DNA of 64,000 nt from JANQIO01 sp043585095 (GCA_043585095.1 CP121321.1:2604001-2668000), one strand, 5' to 3'; shown: positions 51,603-60,269, counted from the first letter of the stretch. The notes: generated by a model not told the origin, from the letters alone. Program-made: numbers and translations.

Positions 51603-54026
51603 ATGAAAAACCTGCAAACACCCAAAACAATCATGGCCGGGGCACTCGCCGCCACACTGGCCATGCCGGCTGCCGCACAGAAGGTGTTAGAAGAAGTCAT
51701 CGTTCTTGCGGAACGTCAGGAGAGTAACTTGATGGAGACTGCTGCAGCAGTCTCGGTCTTTGACGCCGAAACCCGCAATCTTCAGGGCATAGACAACTTG
51801 CAGGACCTGGCAATCAGGACCCCATCTATGACTGTTGCTCCAAGCCGAATCAGTATCCGGGGTGTCGGCCGTGCCAATATTGCACTGGGCTCTGACCCCG
51901 GCGTAGGAATTTATTGGGATGGTGTATACACCACCGAAAACGACATCTTCAGCTTCGCAAACTTTTTAGATATCGAGCAAGTGGAAGTGTTGCGTGGTCC
52001 GCAGGGTACATTGTACGGGCGCAACTCCATTGGCGGGGCAGTCAACTTCACGAGCATGCAACCCAACACCGATGAATGGGGCGGCAAAGTCGTTGCAGAG
52101 TTCGGTGACTATGACTATCGCGTACTACAGGGCCTCGCCTCAGGCCCGATCACAGACAAACTGTCAGCCTTAGTCGGGATTTCAACCATTGATCGCGAAG
52201 GCTTGCAAAGAAATGAGGGCAGCAGCACGCGCTTTGATGAATTGGACAGCGATTATGCCACGCTGATGCTCAAGCACGAGACAACGGACAACTGGACCAA
52301 CACCCTCAAGGTGATGCATCGGGAGTCTAGCCCCATCCGCTCGCAGCCTTATACGCGAGACGCTTACTCAACGGACTATATTCAGTTTGTACCTGACGTA
52401 ACCGGCGCAGTATTAAACCTGCCGGGCATGTTCCCCGGGCAAAATTTTGCGAACGGCAACCAAGGCATGACCCGGGAAAATCCAGCTCTGACGGATATCA
52501 ATACCGTAGCTGTTGATGTGCAGCCATCGCTTGATCAGGAGCGCACATCAGTGACGTTTATCAGTGAACTGGAGCTCGACAGCTACACACTGAAGTACAC
52601 CGGTGGTTATTCGGACTTTAACTACGAGTCGAACTACGACGCTGACGGAATCAAGGCCTCTGAATCCGGGCTTAACTGGAACAATCTCTTCCTGTTTAGC
52701 CCCGCCATCGGCTTCTTTCCGGTTTCTGCGGTCAATGGAGGCTTTGGCTTGACCCCGGGCATGACAACGCGTCCCTTTACTCAGGACAACACTTTCACCT
52801 CGCATGAACTGCAGCTGATTTCTGACTTTGACGGCGACATCAACTTCATCGGCGGCCTTTATTACTACAACAGCGAAGAAGATCAGACTCTGAGTTTCAT
52901 CGAAGGCAATGATGAGCTTATGGCCACTTATCAGGCCCTGTCCTTTATCGCACTCGGCGGCGCTCCAGTGAGCTCCGAGAACTTCCTGTTCGACGGCGAA
53001 GCGCAATTAGAGACAAGCTCCTACGCTGCCTACGGACAAATGAACTGGGATTGGACAGACAAAACAGTATTAACCGTTGGCCTACGCTACTCCTACGATG
53101 AGAAAGAAGGCACGGACCGAACATTCGTTCAGTATGTGGGCGACCCTGGCCAGCGAAGTGCAGACGATAACTGGGATCGTGTTACCTGGCGCATCGGCCT
53201 TGATCACGCGCTGTCGGACAATCACTTCCTCTACGGTTTTGTTGCAACAGGTTACCGCTCAGGCGGCTTCAACCTCATGGCTCCAACCAGCACGCTTGAT
53301 GTGAACTCAGTAGACCCGGAAGAGCTGCTGTCCTACGAGGTAGGCTATAAAGGTCAGCTTCTCGACAATCGCGTGAATGTATCTAGCTCCTTGTACTACT
53401 ACGACTACACGGACCTTCAAGTTCTGAAGACCGATATTGTTAACGGTGTGGCCGTTCCCACCTTCGAAAATGCATCAGATGCCACGGCCTGGGGCTTCGA
53501 AGCCGAAGTCATGGCTCTGGTCACAGACAATCTGACCTTTAGTGCGACTTACTCTTACAACAACACCGAGTATGACGACTATTCATCAGTGGACTCCAAT
53601 GCCTGTGCTGTAGGGCCTCTGGCTCAGGGAAACAGCTTGTCACCCTTGTGTACCCAGACTCAGGATCTCACTGGCAATCAGTTCCTACTCTCACCCGAGC
53701 AAAGAGCCGCGGCGAATCTTGTCTACGCATGGCAGATGGCCTCGTTGAATTGGCAGGCTCTGGTGAGCTATCAATACACCGGTGAGCAATACACATCGGC
53801 GTTCAACAATGAAGACTACGACAAGCTGGACAGCTGGGGTCGTTGGGATGCGCGTCTCACCATGGCTTCTCCGAGTGATACCTGGGAAGTTATTGCTTAC
53901 GTGAAGAACATTGATGACGAGCGACAAGTTGTCTTTAACAATCGCCCCAGCAGTATCTCTCACTTGTCAGAAGTGACTCTGACCGATCCTCGGGTGTACG
54001 GTGTTCGAATGACCTATCGGTTCTAG
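51603..54026 (+). CDS. TonB-dependent outer-membrane receptor
   Basis: 807 residues. Signal peptide (KTIMAGALAATLAMPAAAQ, cleaved after AAAQ), TonB-box-like EEVIVLAERQE, plug domain with RGVGRANIALGSDPGVGIYWDG and VEVLRGPQGTLYGRNSIGGAVN, and a 22-strand barrel ending in VRMTYRF (aromatic C-terminal residue). Members of this subtype import organic substrates as well as siderophores. The cassette context points to uptake of the compound degraded by the adjacent enzymes. It has its own Crp-type site. Confidence 0.95.
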   Translation: MKNLQTPKTIMAGALAATLAMPAAAQKVLEEVIVLAERQESNLMETAAAVSVFDAETRNLQGIDNLQDLAIRTPSMTVAPSRISIRGVGRANIALGSDPGVGIYWDGVYTTENDIFSFANFLDIEQVEVLRGPQGTLYGRNSIGGAVNFTSMQPNTDEWGGKVVAEFGDYDYRVLQGLASGPITDKLSALVGISTIDREGLQRNEGSSTRFDELDSDYATLMLKHETTDNWTNTLKVMHRESSPIRSQPYTRDAYSTDYIQFVPDVTGAVLNLPGMFPGQNFANGNQGMTRENPALTDINTVAVDVQPSLDQERTSVTFISELELDSYTLKYTGGYSDFNYESNYDADGIKASESGLNWNNLFLFSPAIGFFPVSAVNGGFGLTPGMTTRPFTQDNTFTSHELQLISDFDGDINFIGGLYYYNSEEDQTLSFIEGNDELMATYQALSFIALGGAPVSSENFLFDGEAQLETSSYAAYGQMNWDWTDKTVLTVGLRYSYDEKEGTDRTFVQYVGDPGQRSADDNWDRVTWRIGLDHALSDNHFLYGFVATGYRSGGFNLMAPTSTLDVNSVDPEELLSYEVGYKGQLLDNRVNVSSSLYYYDYTDLQVLKTDIVNGVAVPTFENASDATAWGFEAEVMALVTDNLTFSATYSYNNTEYDDYSSVDSNACAVGPLAQGNSLSPLCTQTQDLTGNQFLLSPEQRAAANLVYAWQMASLNWQALVSYQYTGEQYTSAFNNEDYDKLDSWGRWDARLTMASPSDTWEVIAYVKNIDDERQVVFNNRPSSISHLSEVTLTDPRVYGVRMTYRF

Positions 54027-54046
54027 CTCGACCCGGCTTAAACTCA

Positions 54047-54076
54047 CAGGCGTCCCTTAGAGATTAGGGACGCCTG
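54047..54076 (+). terminator. Hairpin downstream of the TonB receptor gene
   Basis: Perfect 11-bp stem CAGGCGTCCCT (54047-54057) / AGGGACGCCTG (54066-54076), loop of 8, about 20 bp after the stop. No T-run follows, so Rho-independent termination is uncertain. The 370-bp gap to 54396 shows no convincing gene. Confidence 0.6.
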
Positions 54077-54396
54077 CGAGGCACAGCTCCCCCACCCCAT
54101 TTATTAATCCAGCCTTATCTGCCGCCTCCCTACAACCATGCCTTCGCGTGGCGCGCTTCTTGCCAGTCTGTCTCTGACTCGTATTAACCCGCAATTACTT
54201 GACGTCGGCCCCCGAAGTATAGGACAAATAAACGGCCTGTTGAGAGTAGATTTCCTCACCGATGCTGCCAACTGAGCTGGAGAAATTTGCGAAATAGCCG
54301 CCTACATGCCTGAAAAGTTGTTCGCTGAGGTGATCGCGCAATTCATATCCGTCCATTCCTGAACGAGAGCCCGCAGTAGTCCGTGCCATGGGTTTT

Positions 54397-55868
54397 TCAC
54401 TGGCGTCCTTGCTGATGTGGGGTTGGGAATTCGCTTCCTGCGAAAAGAGACAGCGTGGCAGGTGGCGCTCTGGTTGGCGGGGCCAGGTGCGGCAGGGTGG
54501 GGGCGCCCTGTTCCTGATCGCGCAGATGAGAGAGGATTCTGTCGATGACGTCCTGGTCTTCGATACAGGCGATGACCCTGACAGATCCACCGCAGCGACT
54601 GCAAACCTCAATGTCGATATTGAATACGCGCTTGAGTCGCTGGGCCCAGGACATCGCGACGTGCCGTTCAGCGGGTGAGCGAACTTCAGTATTGGCGATT
54701 CGTTTCACTCCTTTGCCGCGTTTGGCTGGCGTGACCAACCCTCTCCAGCGGTGATTCGGAGCCAGGACGCCATGGAATCGCGTTAGATTGACCCTGGGCT
54801 TTGGCACCAAAGCTGCAGGGAGAATCCGTTGGCTTTGGCTACTCACTCGAGTCCCGGATCAGGGCTCTCTATTGGTCGGATGGTACGTATCATGAACGCT
54901 TTGCGCCCCTGCTGCGGGCCGACGGCGATACGGTAGGACACAGAACTGCCGAGGATCTGGGGCATGGCATCCGTGTCGTCTGCGGGGTCGAGTTCCAGCC
55001 AGGCGCTCTCAGTATCCTGTTCCAGCAAGCCCTGGCGCTCGAGGCAGCGGCCTACGCGCTGGCTGATCAGTTGAACCAACTCCTCCAACTCGGCTTTGTC
55101 CGGTGCCTTGACGCGTTGAAATCGGGGTGGCCTATTGTCGCGATACACATAGACGCCATCCAGGAACAGGATATGAAAATGTACAAGGTGAATTGATGCG
55201 CAGCGTCAAGAGAGGGTGCCCTGGGGCATGTTGAGGTTCAGGGCGGAACCGAATCGCTGGATTAGCGTGACTGCCCCGGTGGCGCCATCCTTTAGCGAGA
55301 ATCCGGCCTTGTGGATCAGGTGGGTGGAGATCGCCCGGTAAACGATGCCCAGCACCTTGCCCATGGCTTGGGGATGGGCAGTAAACAGGTAACGCAGAGG
55401 GAAGGGGAAGCTGATGACCCATTGGCGCAATGGCACATCGGCGAAGACTTCATCCGCCAGCAACGCGGCGGTCTCGGCCATGCGGCGTGCTCCGCAACTG
55501 GGGCAGAATCCGCGCTTCTTGCAGGAGAACGCCACCAGCCGCTCGAAGTGGCACTTGTCGCAGCGCACCCGGATAAAGCCGTGCTCGAGTTGGCCGCACT
55601 TCAGGTAGGCCTCGAATTCCCTGTGGACATGGTCTGGCAGGGACTTACCCTGATGGGCCAGTTGGTCCACCAGGGTGGAGTAGTGCGCTTCGACGAGCTG
55701 GTAGAGCAGTGTCTGCTCCGGTTGATGGCGTTCGTAAGCAGTTTCGCCAAGGCCATGCCCATGAACCGGGGGCAGGCCCTCCCTGCCTTGTGCCAACATG
55801 GTGGTTCCGCCTCGAATCTCCATCGTCCGAAACGAACCAGATTGGGGCAGCAGCACGAGGAATGCCAC
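54397..55868 (-). pseudogene. IS91/ISCR-like transposase, broken
   Basis: Y2-type rolling-circle transposase in pieces. N-terminal zinc-finger region (KCGQLEHGFIRVRCDKCHFE, CKKRGFCPSCGARRMAE) runs from 55868; an in-frame TGA at 55206-55208, a second TGA at 54843-54845 (just after PDPGLE), then an internal deletion and a frame change lead to the C-terminal part (AALVPKPRVNLTRFHGV, then CSRCGGSVRVIACIEDQDV). The frame is lost at the deletion, so it is not functional. ISCR relatives mobilise neighbouring DNA by rolling-circle transposition, which may have moved the cassette to its left. Confidence 0.88.
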
Positions 55869-56005
55869 GTCCGAAGCGTGCGGTGAAACTGCTTTAGGAC
55901 ATCAGATCTGGCCCGTGAACGCTCGCGTCGGGCGGGCCAGACGGGAGAGAAACTCGGCGGCTGAATGAGTCAGAGGGCAATTTGCAGCCGGTGAGCGGAT
56001 GCGCT

Positions 56006-56063
56006 CAAGTCACTGCCAGGCGCAGCGGGTAGTGACGTGGGCGCCCGCATACGCCCAATCCGC
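56006..56063. repeat. 58-bp repeat, right copy (putative IS91-like end)
   Basis: The 58 bases match 46603-46660 with one mismatch (CCCGC for CTCGC). Here they lie about 140 bp upstream of the transposase start, on the opposite side of the gene from their left counterpart. The 593-bp stretch 55869-56461 around it otherwise shows only unconvincing short frames, with a short peptide end (ADWAYAGAHVTTRCAWQ) shared with the left remnant. Confidence 0.65.
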
Positions 56064-56461
56064 CGCCAGTAGTAAAAACCACGCCCGATGGCGGTCGAAT
56101 TGTTTGTGACAGCCGCATTTCGTGTTCGTAAAGTGGACCCACTATACGCAGCCACTGCGGAAAAGTGGCAAGGCGACCCCACCTTGTGCAAGCGAATGGG
56201 GTAGGCAAGTTCCGGCTGTTTAGGAGTCTGCTGATAGCGTCTATCCGGGCTATTTTTGACGCAAGGGTCAGTCATGACCGAGTCCATCTTCGAACCCTCG
56301 CGATACCGCATCAACTGGGTAGCGCCTCTTCAAATACGTTCCCCAGATCTTGGGGACCTGCAACTTAACCGCTGTTGATGTCCGGGCATTTTAGCTTTGA
56401 CTACCTGACGGTTTCTTCAACCCCGCAAACACACTGCCGATCAGTGCGTTCTGCTTAATCC

Positions 56462-56962
56462 TTAAGGAGGAAGTTCTACCCCAGCCCAAGGCTGGGTACC
56501 GTTGGTTTGCACGGAACCGTTTTCTTCAGAAAACACACCGTGCTGTCTATGGCCAGACACATTCAGGTCAACCGGGATTGGTGTCCCGTGATCGTACCGC
56601 TTGCCGGGCCTGCGCAGCTTCTGTTGCCACAGGCCATATCCAATACATACCAAACCTACCGCCCACTGCCAGATTCCACTTTTTCCGCTATCGACTGCAA
56701 AACTTAAAACCGCGTTTATGTCTGCGCTAGTTTCTTTGCCTGCCAACACCTTTATTGAAGAGTAAGCGAAGAATATACAGACTACCAAAGCCGCGTACTT
56801 GAACATGGTCATTATGGTAGAAAAAAAAGTAAGGAATATCTCAGAAACTACAAACAAACGGCGAGTTTTGTAAGCGTACTCGCTAGATGAGGGCGAGGAG
56901 TCGCTCTGATCCGGGTTTTCTAACTGAGCATTCTGCTCCGCCACACCCAACTCCCAGTACAT
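56462..56962 (-). CDS. Hypothetical membrane protein
   Basis: 166 residues, unrecognised. Two hydrophobic segments: one at about residues 52-72 (KYAALVVCIFFAYSSIKVLAG) and one at 97-112 (WQWAVGLVCIGYGLW), followed by a basic KLRRPGKR cluster. Both termini appear soluble, with an acidic Asp/Ser/Pro/Glu-rich N-terminus. The ATG at 56962 lacks a clear ribosome site and an internal ATG near 56815 is possible. It lies inside the island and no neighbour gives a functional clue. May be a decayed gene. Confidence 0.45.
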   Translation of the reverse strand: MYWELGVAEQNAQLENPDQSDSSPSSSEYAYKTRRLFVVSEIFLTFFSTIMTMFKYAALVVCIFFAYSSIKVLAGKETSADINAVLSFAVDSGKSGIWQWAVGLVCIGYGLWQQKLRRPGKRYDHGTPIPVDLNVSGHRQHGVFSEENGSVQTNGTQPWAGVELPP

Positions 56963-57062
56963 AGTACGCTAAATACTCAGAGTCTAATTGCTTTACGGCT
57001 AATAATCGAGATTCCTACCGACAGAAGGAGGTCGTTTAAGGCACCGCGACAGTAGTGTGGAG

Positions 57063-57100
57063 CACTGGATTGATGATTGCAGCCTTTGGGGTTTTCCCCC
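57063..57100. repeat. tRNA-Lys-tail repeat, copy B (truncated)
   Basis: Holds only the first part, CACTGGATTGATGATTGCAG, through CCTTTGGGG, then diverges into CCCAGGCCC. It matches copy C up to the first hairpin. Probably a decayed unit. Confidence 0.65.
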
Positions 57101-57129
57101 AGGCCCTTATAGCGTTGAGATATCCAGGG

Positions 57130-57250
57130 GTACTGGATTGATGATTGCAGCCTTTGGGCTGCAATCACCCTGCGGGCGGTTTCGCCTGTGGCGAACCCGT
57201 CCAAGCTCGCCTCTAAGGCTAGCTTGTCGAACCGACTGGCTCGATCCGTA
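57130..57250. repeat. tRNA-Lys-tail repeat, copy C
   Basis: Same ends as copies A and D but different hairpins: stem 1 is GATTGCAGCC/GGCTGCAATC (57143-57166), stem 2 GGTTTCGCC/GGCGAACC, stem 3 the same CAAGCT..AGCTTG. Relative to D, stem 1 differs at two positions on both arms and pairing is kept. The right flank ends CCGACTGGCTCGATCCG, shared with D. Confidence 0.85.
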
Positions 57251-57309
57251 CAAACCCCCCACAAATAAAAAGGGCCGCCTCTCGGGCACCTTGCGAGGTT
57301 AGAAGGGGC

Positions 57310-57421
57310 GTACTGGATTGATGATTACACCCTAGGGGGTGTAATCACCCTGCGGGCGTCCTCACACCGCTTCGCGGTGCTGCGGGCGTCCAAGCTCGCC
57401 TCTAAGGCTAGCTTGTCGAAC
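57310..57421. repeat. tRNA-Lys-tail repeat, copy D
   Basis: 112 bp, one base different from copy A at 42307. Starts CGTACTGGATT, matching the tRNA-Lys 3' region on the plus strand (CGTACTGGATTC). The spacer to the tRNA carries its terminator. Organisation (tRNA-3'-like end, then a structured body) recalls the rtT repeats downstream of E. coli tyrT, in which each unit carries part of the tRNA. Confidence 0.88.
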
Positions 57422-57455
57422 CGACTGGCTCGATCCGCACAACGCAGCCAAATAA

Positions 57456-57485
57456 AAAAGGGGCTGCCTGCCGGCAGCCCCTTTT
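57456..57485 (-). terminator. Terminator of tRNA-Lys
   Basis: 13-bp stem AAAAGGGGCTGCC/GGCAGCCCCTTTT with loop TGCC, 5 bp after the tRNA CCA end, with T-rich tails both ways. Similar but decayed versions (AAAAAGGGGCTGCC near 42256, AAAAAGGGCCGCC near 57268) lie beside the other repeat copies. Confidence 0.92.
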
Positions 57486-57490
57486 GTATT

Positions 57491-57566
57491 TGGTGGGTCG
57501 TACTGGATTCGAACCAGTGACCAATTGGTTAAAAGCCAACTGCTCTACCAGCTGAGCTAACGACCC
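57491..57566 (-). tRNA. tRNA-Lys (UUU)
   Basis: 76 nt with encoded CCA, acceptor GGGTCGT/ACGACCC, anticodon TTT in loop CTTTTAA, T-loop GGTTCGAATCC. Its 3' part (GAATCCAGTACG) recurs in the tail-repeat units. It is a single-tRNA transcript between queC and the island. Confidence 0.97.
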
Positions 57567-57576
57567 AAGGCGCGGT

Positions 57577-57604
57577 ATATTACGGATTGAGCGATAAAAC
57601 TCAA
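57577..57604 (-). promoter_or_regulatory. Promoter of tRNA-Lys
   Basis: On the minus strand: -35 TTGAGT (57599-57604), 16-bp spacer, -10 TAATAT (57577-57582), the last overlapping a G/C-rich start region. It lies 10 bp before the mature tRNA and just after the queC stop. Confidence 0.6.
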
Positions 57605-57621
57605 GCAGTTTCGGGCATGGC

Positions 57622-58317
57622 TTACCGGGGGCTGTCGGGGACGTAGCGCGTCGGGTCGGCAATGCCTGCTTGCTCGAAGCCTACTCGGCGCAGGCGACAG
57701 CTATCGCATTTACCACAGGCTTCGCCCTCACTTGTGGCCTGATAGCAGGACACTGTCAGGCTGTAGTCCACTCCCAGGGCGACGCCAGTGCGGATAATCT
57801 CGTCTTTCCCCATATCAATCAGCGGTGCGCCGATCGTCAACGAGTCGCCTTCAACGCCGGCCTTGGTGGCCAGATTTGCCAACGTCTCAAAGGCTTGAAT
57901 AAACGCTGGACGGCAATCCGGATAGCCTGAGTAATCCACGGCATTTACGCCCAGAAAAATATGCCTTGCCTCCAACACTTCCGCCCAGCCCAGTGCAATG
58001 GAGAGAAACACCGTGTTTCGGGCGGGCACATACGTTATCGGGATACCCGCTGTTTCAGACTCGGGGACGGCAATATTCGTATCGGTAAGCGCAGAGCCGC
58101 CAATGCTATCGAGATTGAGTTGCACGACCTTGTGCTCTGCCACTGACATGGCGTACGAAACGCGCTCAGCAGCGACCAGCTCTGAGCGATGGCGCTGGCC
58201 GTAATCAAAACTCAGCGTGTAGCACTCATAGCCCTGCGCCTGCGCCATCGCCAACACAGTAGTTGAGTCCAGGCCGCCAGATACCAGCACGACCGCCCTA
58301 TTGGGATGGCCTGCCAC
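57622..58317 (-). CDS. queC: 7-cyano-7-deazaguanine (preQ0) synthase QueC
   Basis: Makes preQ0 from 7-carboxy-7-deazaguanine with ammonia and ATP, for queuosine in tRNA. 231 residues with the PP-loop SGGLDSTT (residues 14-21), the zinc-binding C-terminal CGKCDSCRLRR, and NTVFLSIALGWAE. The start overlaps the queE stop by one base. tRNA-Lys lies 55 bp downstream. Confidence 0.96.
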   Translation of the reverse strand: MAGHPNRAVVLVSGGLDSTTVLAMAQAQGYECYTLSFDYGQRHRSELVAAERVSYAMSVAEHKVVQLNLDSIGGSALTDTNIAVPESETAGIPITYVPARNTVFLSIALGWAEVLEARHIFLGVNAVDYSGYPDCRPAFIQAFETLANLATKAGVEGDSLTIGAPLIDMGKDEIIRTGVALGVDYSLTVSCYQATSEGEACGKCDSCRLRRVGFEQAGIADPTRYVPDSPR

Positions 58318-59033
58318 TAATGCCCCGCCTCATCGTTCCAAAGCAGTTTATGAAGCTGCAACTGCATGCGCACGCGCAGCCTATCGGCCAATATCCACTC
58401 GGCGAGCTCGGTAGCGTCTTGCTGCTCAAAGCTGGGTGAAAACAACACATCGTCCACGCGTTCATGAAGTCCAAATTCATCGAGCTTAAAACGGGCCCAT
58501 TCATAATCCGCGCGATCACAAATGACAAACTTCACCTGGTCGTGAGGCTGCAGATACTGGATATTCTCGTAATCATTCCGAGTGACTTCACCGGACCCCG
58601 GGGTCTTTAAGTCGAGCACTTTGACAACGCGGGGATCTACATCGGCGACGGGCATAGCGCCGCTGGTTTCTATAGACACTTCATAACCTTGATCACACAG
58701 CTGCGACAACAGCGCGAGACAGCCTGGCTGCGCCAGCGGCTCACCGCCGGTCACAGTGATATAGCGCGGCGACCACGATGCGACCTGCTCTATGATGGTC
58801 GCCAGGCTCATTTGTTCACCGCCGTGAAAGGCGTACTCGGTATCACAGTACAGGCAGCGAAGCGGACAGCCGGTAAGCCTGACGAAAACCGTTGGCAGAC
58901 CCACCGTACGAGCTTCGCCCTGCAGAGAGAAAAATATTTCGGTAATGCGCACACTTTGCTGCAGCCCTGCGTCGGGCTGCTCCTGCACGGGTGCGCCTGC
59001 GAGTGACGCGGTCATGTCAGCCCGCGCGCTCAA
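58317..59033 (-). CDS. queE: 7-carboxy-7-deazaguanine synthase QueE
   Basis: Radical SAM enzyme converting 6-carboxy-tetrahydropterin to CDG. 238 residues; cluster-binding Cys56-x3-Cys60-x2-Cys63 in GCPLRCLYCDTE, followed by TVTGGEPLAQPG. Compared with E. coli QueE there is an N-terminal extension of about 25 residues before the ITEIFFSLQGE start; Met7 is an alternative. The ATG at 59033 overlaps the cpoB stop by 4 bp. Confidence 0.95.
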   Translation of the reverse strand: MSARADMTASLAGAPVQEQPDAGLQQSVRITEIFFSLQGEARTVGLPTVFVRLTGCPLRCLYCDTEYAFHGGEQMSLATIIEQVASWSPRYITVTGGEPLAQPGCLALLSQLCDQGYEVSIETSGAMPVADVDPRVVKVLDLKTPGSGEVTRNDYENIQYLQPHDQVKFVICDRADYEWARFKLDEFGLHERVDDVLFSPSFEQQDATELAEWILADRLRVRMQLQLHKLLWNDEAGH

Positions 59034-59962
59034 AAATTGCTGCTGAGAAAATCTCGAGCCAGGCGCACCGCAGAGCTACCGCTGTCTCCATGTTCATCAA
59101 TCACCTGCTGCAGATAGGCTTGCGCACGATCGCGGTTGCCCCGTTCGTAGTAAATCTTGCCTAACTTATACAGCGCATCAGGTGTCTTACTATTGCCCGG
59201 GTACTGCTCCAGCAGCAGGTTGAACTGGCGTCGCGCAGATTCGGGGTCAGGGACTTCCAGCACAAGATAAAGCTCCCCTAACCAGTAATGCGCATTGGGC
59301 GCATAACGGCCGCCCGGATAGTCCACCAGAAACTGATTGAACGCCAGGATCGCCTCGTCGAATTGCTGACTGCGCACCAGCCCGTAGGCGGCACGGTAGG
59401 CGTCCTCTTCTCCGGCTAGCGTTTTCACCGGTTGGCTAGATGGGTTAGAGACCGCACCGGCTACAGCAGATTCGCTACTTGCCGGGGTACTTGCCACGCT
59501 GCCGGTCTCGAGGCGTTCATCCAGATCGAGATACTGCTCCAGGCTTTGTTCACGAAGCTGCTTAAGCTGGTATTCCTGCTCCTCAAGCCTGCCGCGCAGT
59601 TCCATAACCTCCTGCTGCAATATCTGCAACTGATACAGCAGTTCACCCGGGTTTGAGCTATCGCCAGCGCCGAGTCCACTATAGCCGGCACCGCCCTCTT
59701 CGTTGGGAGCCCTATCGCCTAACCCTTGCCGGGTGGGATCGGAAGGAGAAAGCGAAGGGGAATCATCCTGTGCGCCATCGCTCAGGCCTGCAGCTTCGCC
59801 AGCAATGGCGGCGCGCTGCTCAGCTTCAACGTCTATGTACTCCTGAGCCTGTGCGCCCTGACCGAACAGAAACGCCAGCATCAGCATAGCGGCGTAGCTG
59901 GCGCCGGTCAGATGTTTGCTTTGGAGGATTCGTTGCGACGCACCGCTAGAGAAGTTATTCAT
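59030..59962 (-). CDS. cpoB: Cell division coordinator CpoB (YbgF)
   Basis: Periplasmic protein that links peptidoglycan synthesis and Tol-driven outer-membrane constriction. 310 residues: signal peptide ending GQGAQA, an acidic/disordered stretch, an N-terminal coiled coil (about 105-150, LYQLQILQQEVMELRGRLEE) and C-terminal TPR repeats (180-300, RSQQFDEAILAFNQFLVDYP and later YPGNSKTPDALYKLGKIYYE). Follows pal by about 310 bp and is coupled to queE. Confidence 0.94.
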   Translation of the reverse strand: MNNFSSGASQRILQSKHLTGASYAAMLMLAFLFGQGAQAQEYIDVEAEQRAAIAGEAAGLSDGAQDDSPSLSPSDPTRQGLGDRAPNEEGGAGYSGLGAGDSSNPGELLYQLQILQQEVMELRGRLEEQEYQLKQLREQSLEQYLDLDERLETGSVASTPASSESAVAGAVSNPSSQPVKTLAGEEDAYRAAYGLVRSQQFDEAILAFNQFLVDYPGGRYAPNAHYWLGELYLVLEVPDPESARRQFNLLLEQYPGNSKTPDALYKLGKIYYERGNRDRAQAYLQQVIDEHGDSGSSAVRLARDFLSSNF

Positions 59963-60269
59963 AATGGACTCTGTTCGGCTGGAATCTGCGGGCCAGGATC
60001 AACGGTTTGGCCTTATGCGGTGTCTATTTATTCTGCGGCGTCTATTTATCACGAGCATTACTGTTTATGGGAACTACTGCGCCGGTTTGCTCAAATAGCC
60101 TGCTGCTAACGAAAGCCTTCAACTTAAAAGACCCGTGATTCAAACAAAAGTGCCGTCAAAAGACGGCACGATTTTTACAACTCCGAGGCATTCATGCCAT
60201 CGGCTGCGTTTCGGTGCAACTGCCAGCTATAGACAGTGCGCCGAATCACTTTGGCGCATGGCGCTCGTC
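59963..60269. other. Gap between pal and cpoB
   Basis: 307 bp without a gene. Contains the terminator hairpin at 60150-60169 and a near-direct repeat TGCGGTGTCTATTTA (60016-60030) / TGCGGCGTCTATTTA (60034-60048). It may hold the cpoB promoter, which I could not place with confidence. Confidence 0.5.
60150..60169 (-). terminator. Terminator after pal
   Basis: Perfect 8-bp stem GTGCCGTC/GACGGCAC, loop AAAA, with a T-rich tail on both strands (TTTTGTTTG on the minus strand). It separates the tolQRAB-pal unit from cpoB-queE-queC. Confidence 0.85.

Larger units (their letters stand above)
42307..57421. other. Accessory island bounded by 112-bp direct repeats
   Basis: The repeats at 42307-42418 and 57310-57421 are the same length and orientation and differ at one base. 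Everything between them is accessory in character: an IS3 element, an AbiE system, IS91 remnants, a catabolic cassette and broken genes. The flanking genes are core-like (hydrolase at left, tRNA-Lys and queC at right). No integrase gene was found. The repeat's role as an attachment or recombination site is inference. Confidence 0.6.

Noticed and set aside
55970..56314. Minus-strand 114-codon frame right of the transposase pseudogene
   Set aside because: No domain, crosses the 58-bp repeat, and shares only its last residues (ADWAYAGAHVTTRCAWQ in another frame) with the left remnant; treated as relic sequence.
42202..57490. CRISPR array or integrase in the island
   Set aside because: The repeats are not regularly spaced with unique spacers, and no tyrosine or serine recombinase motif was found.
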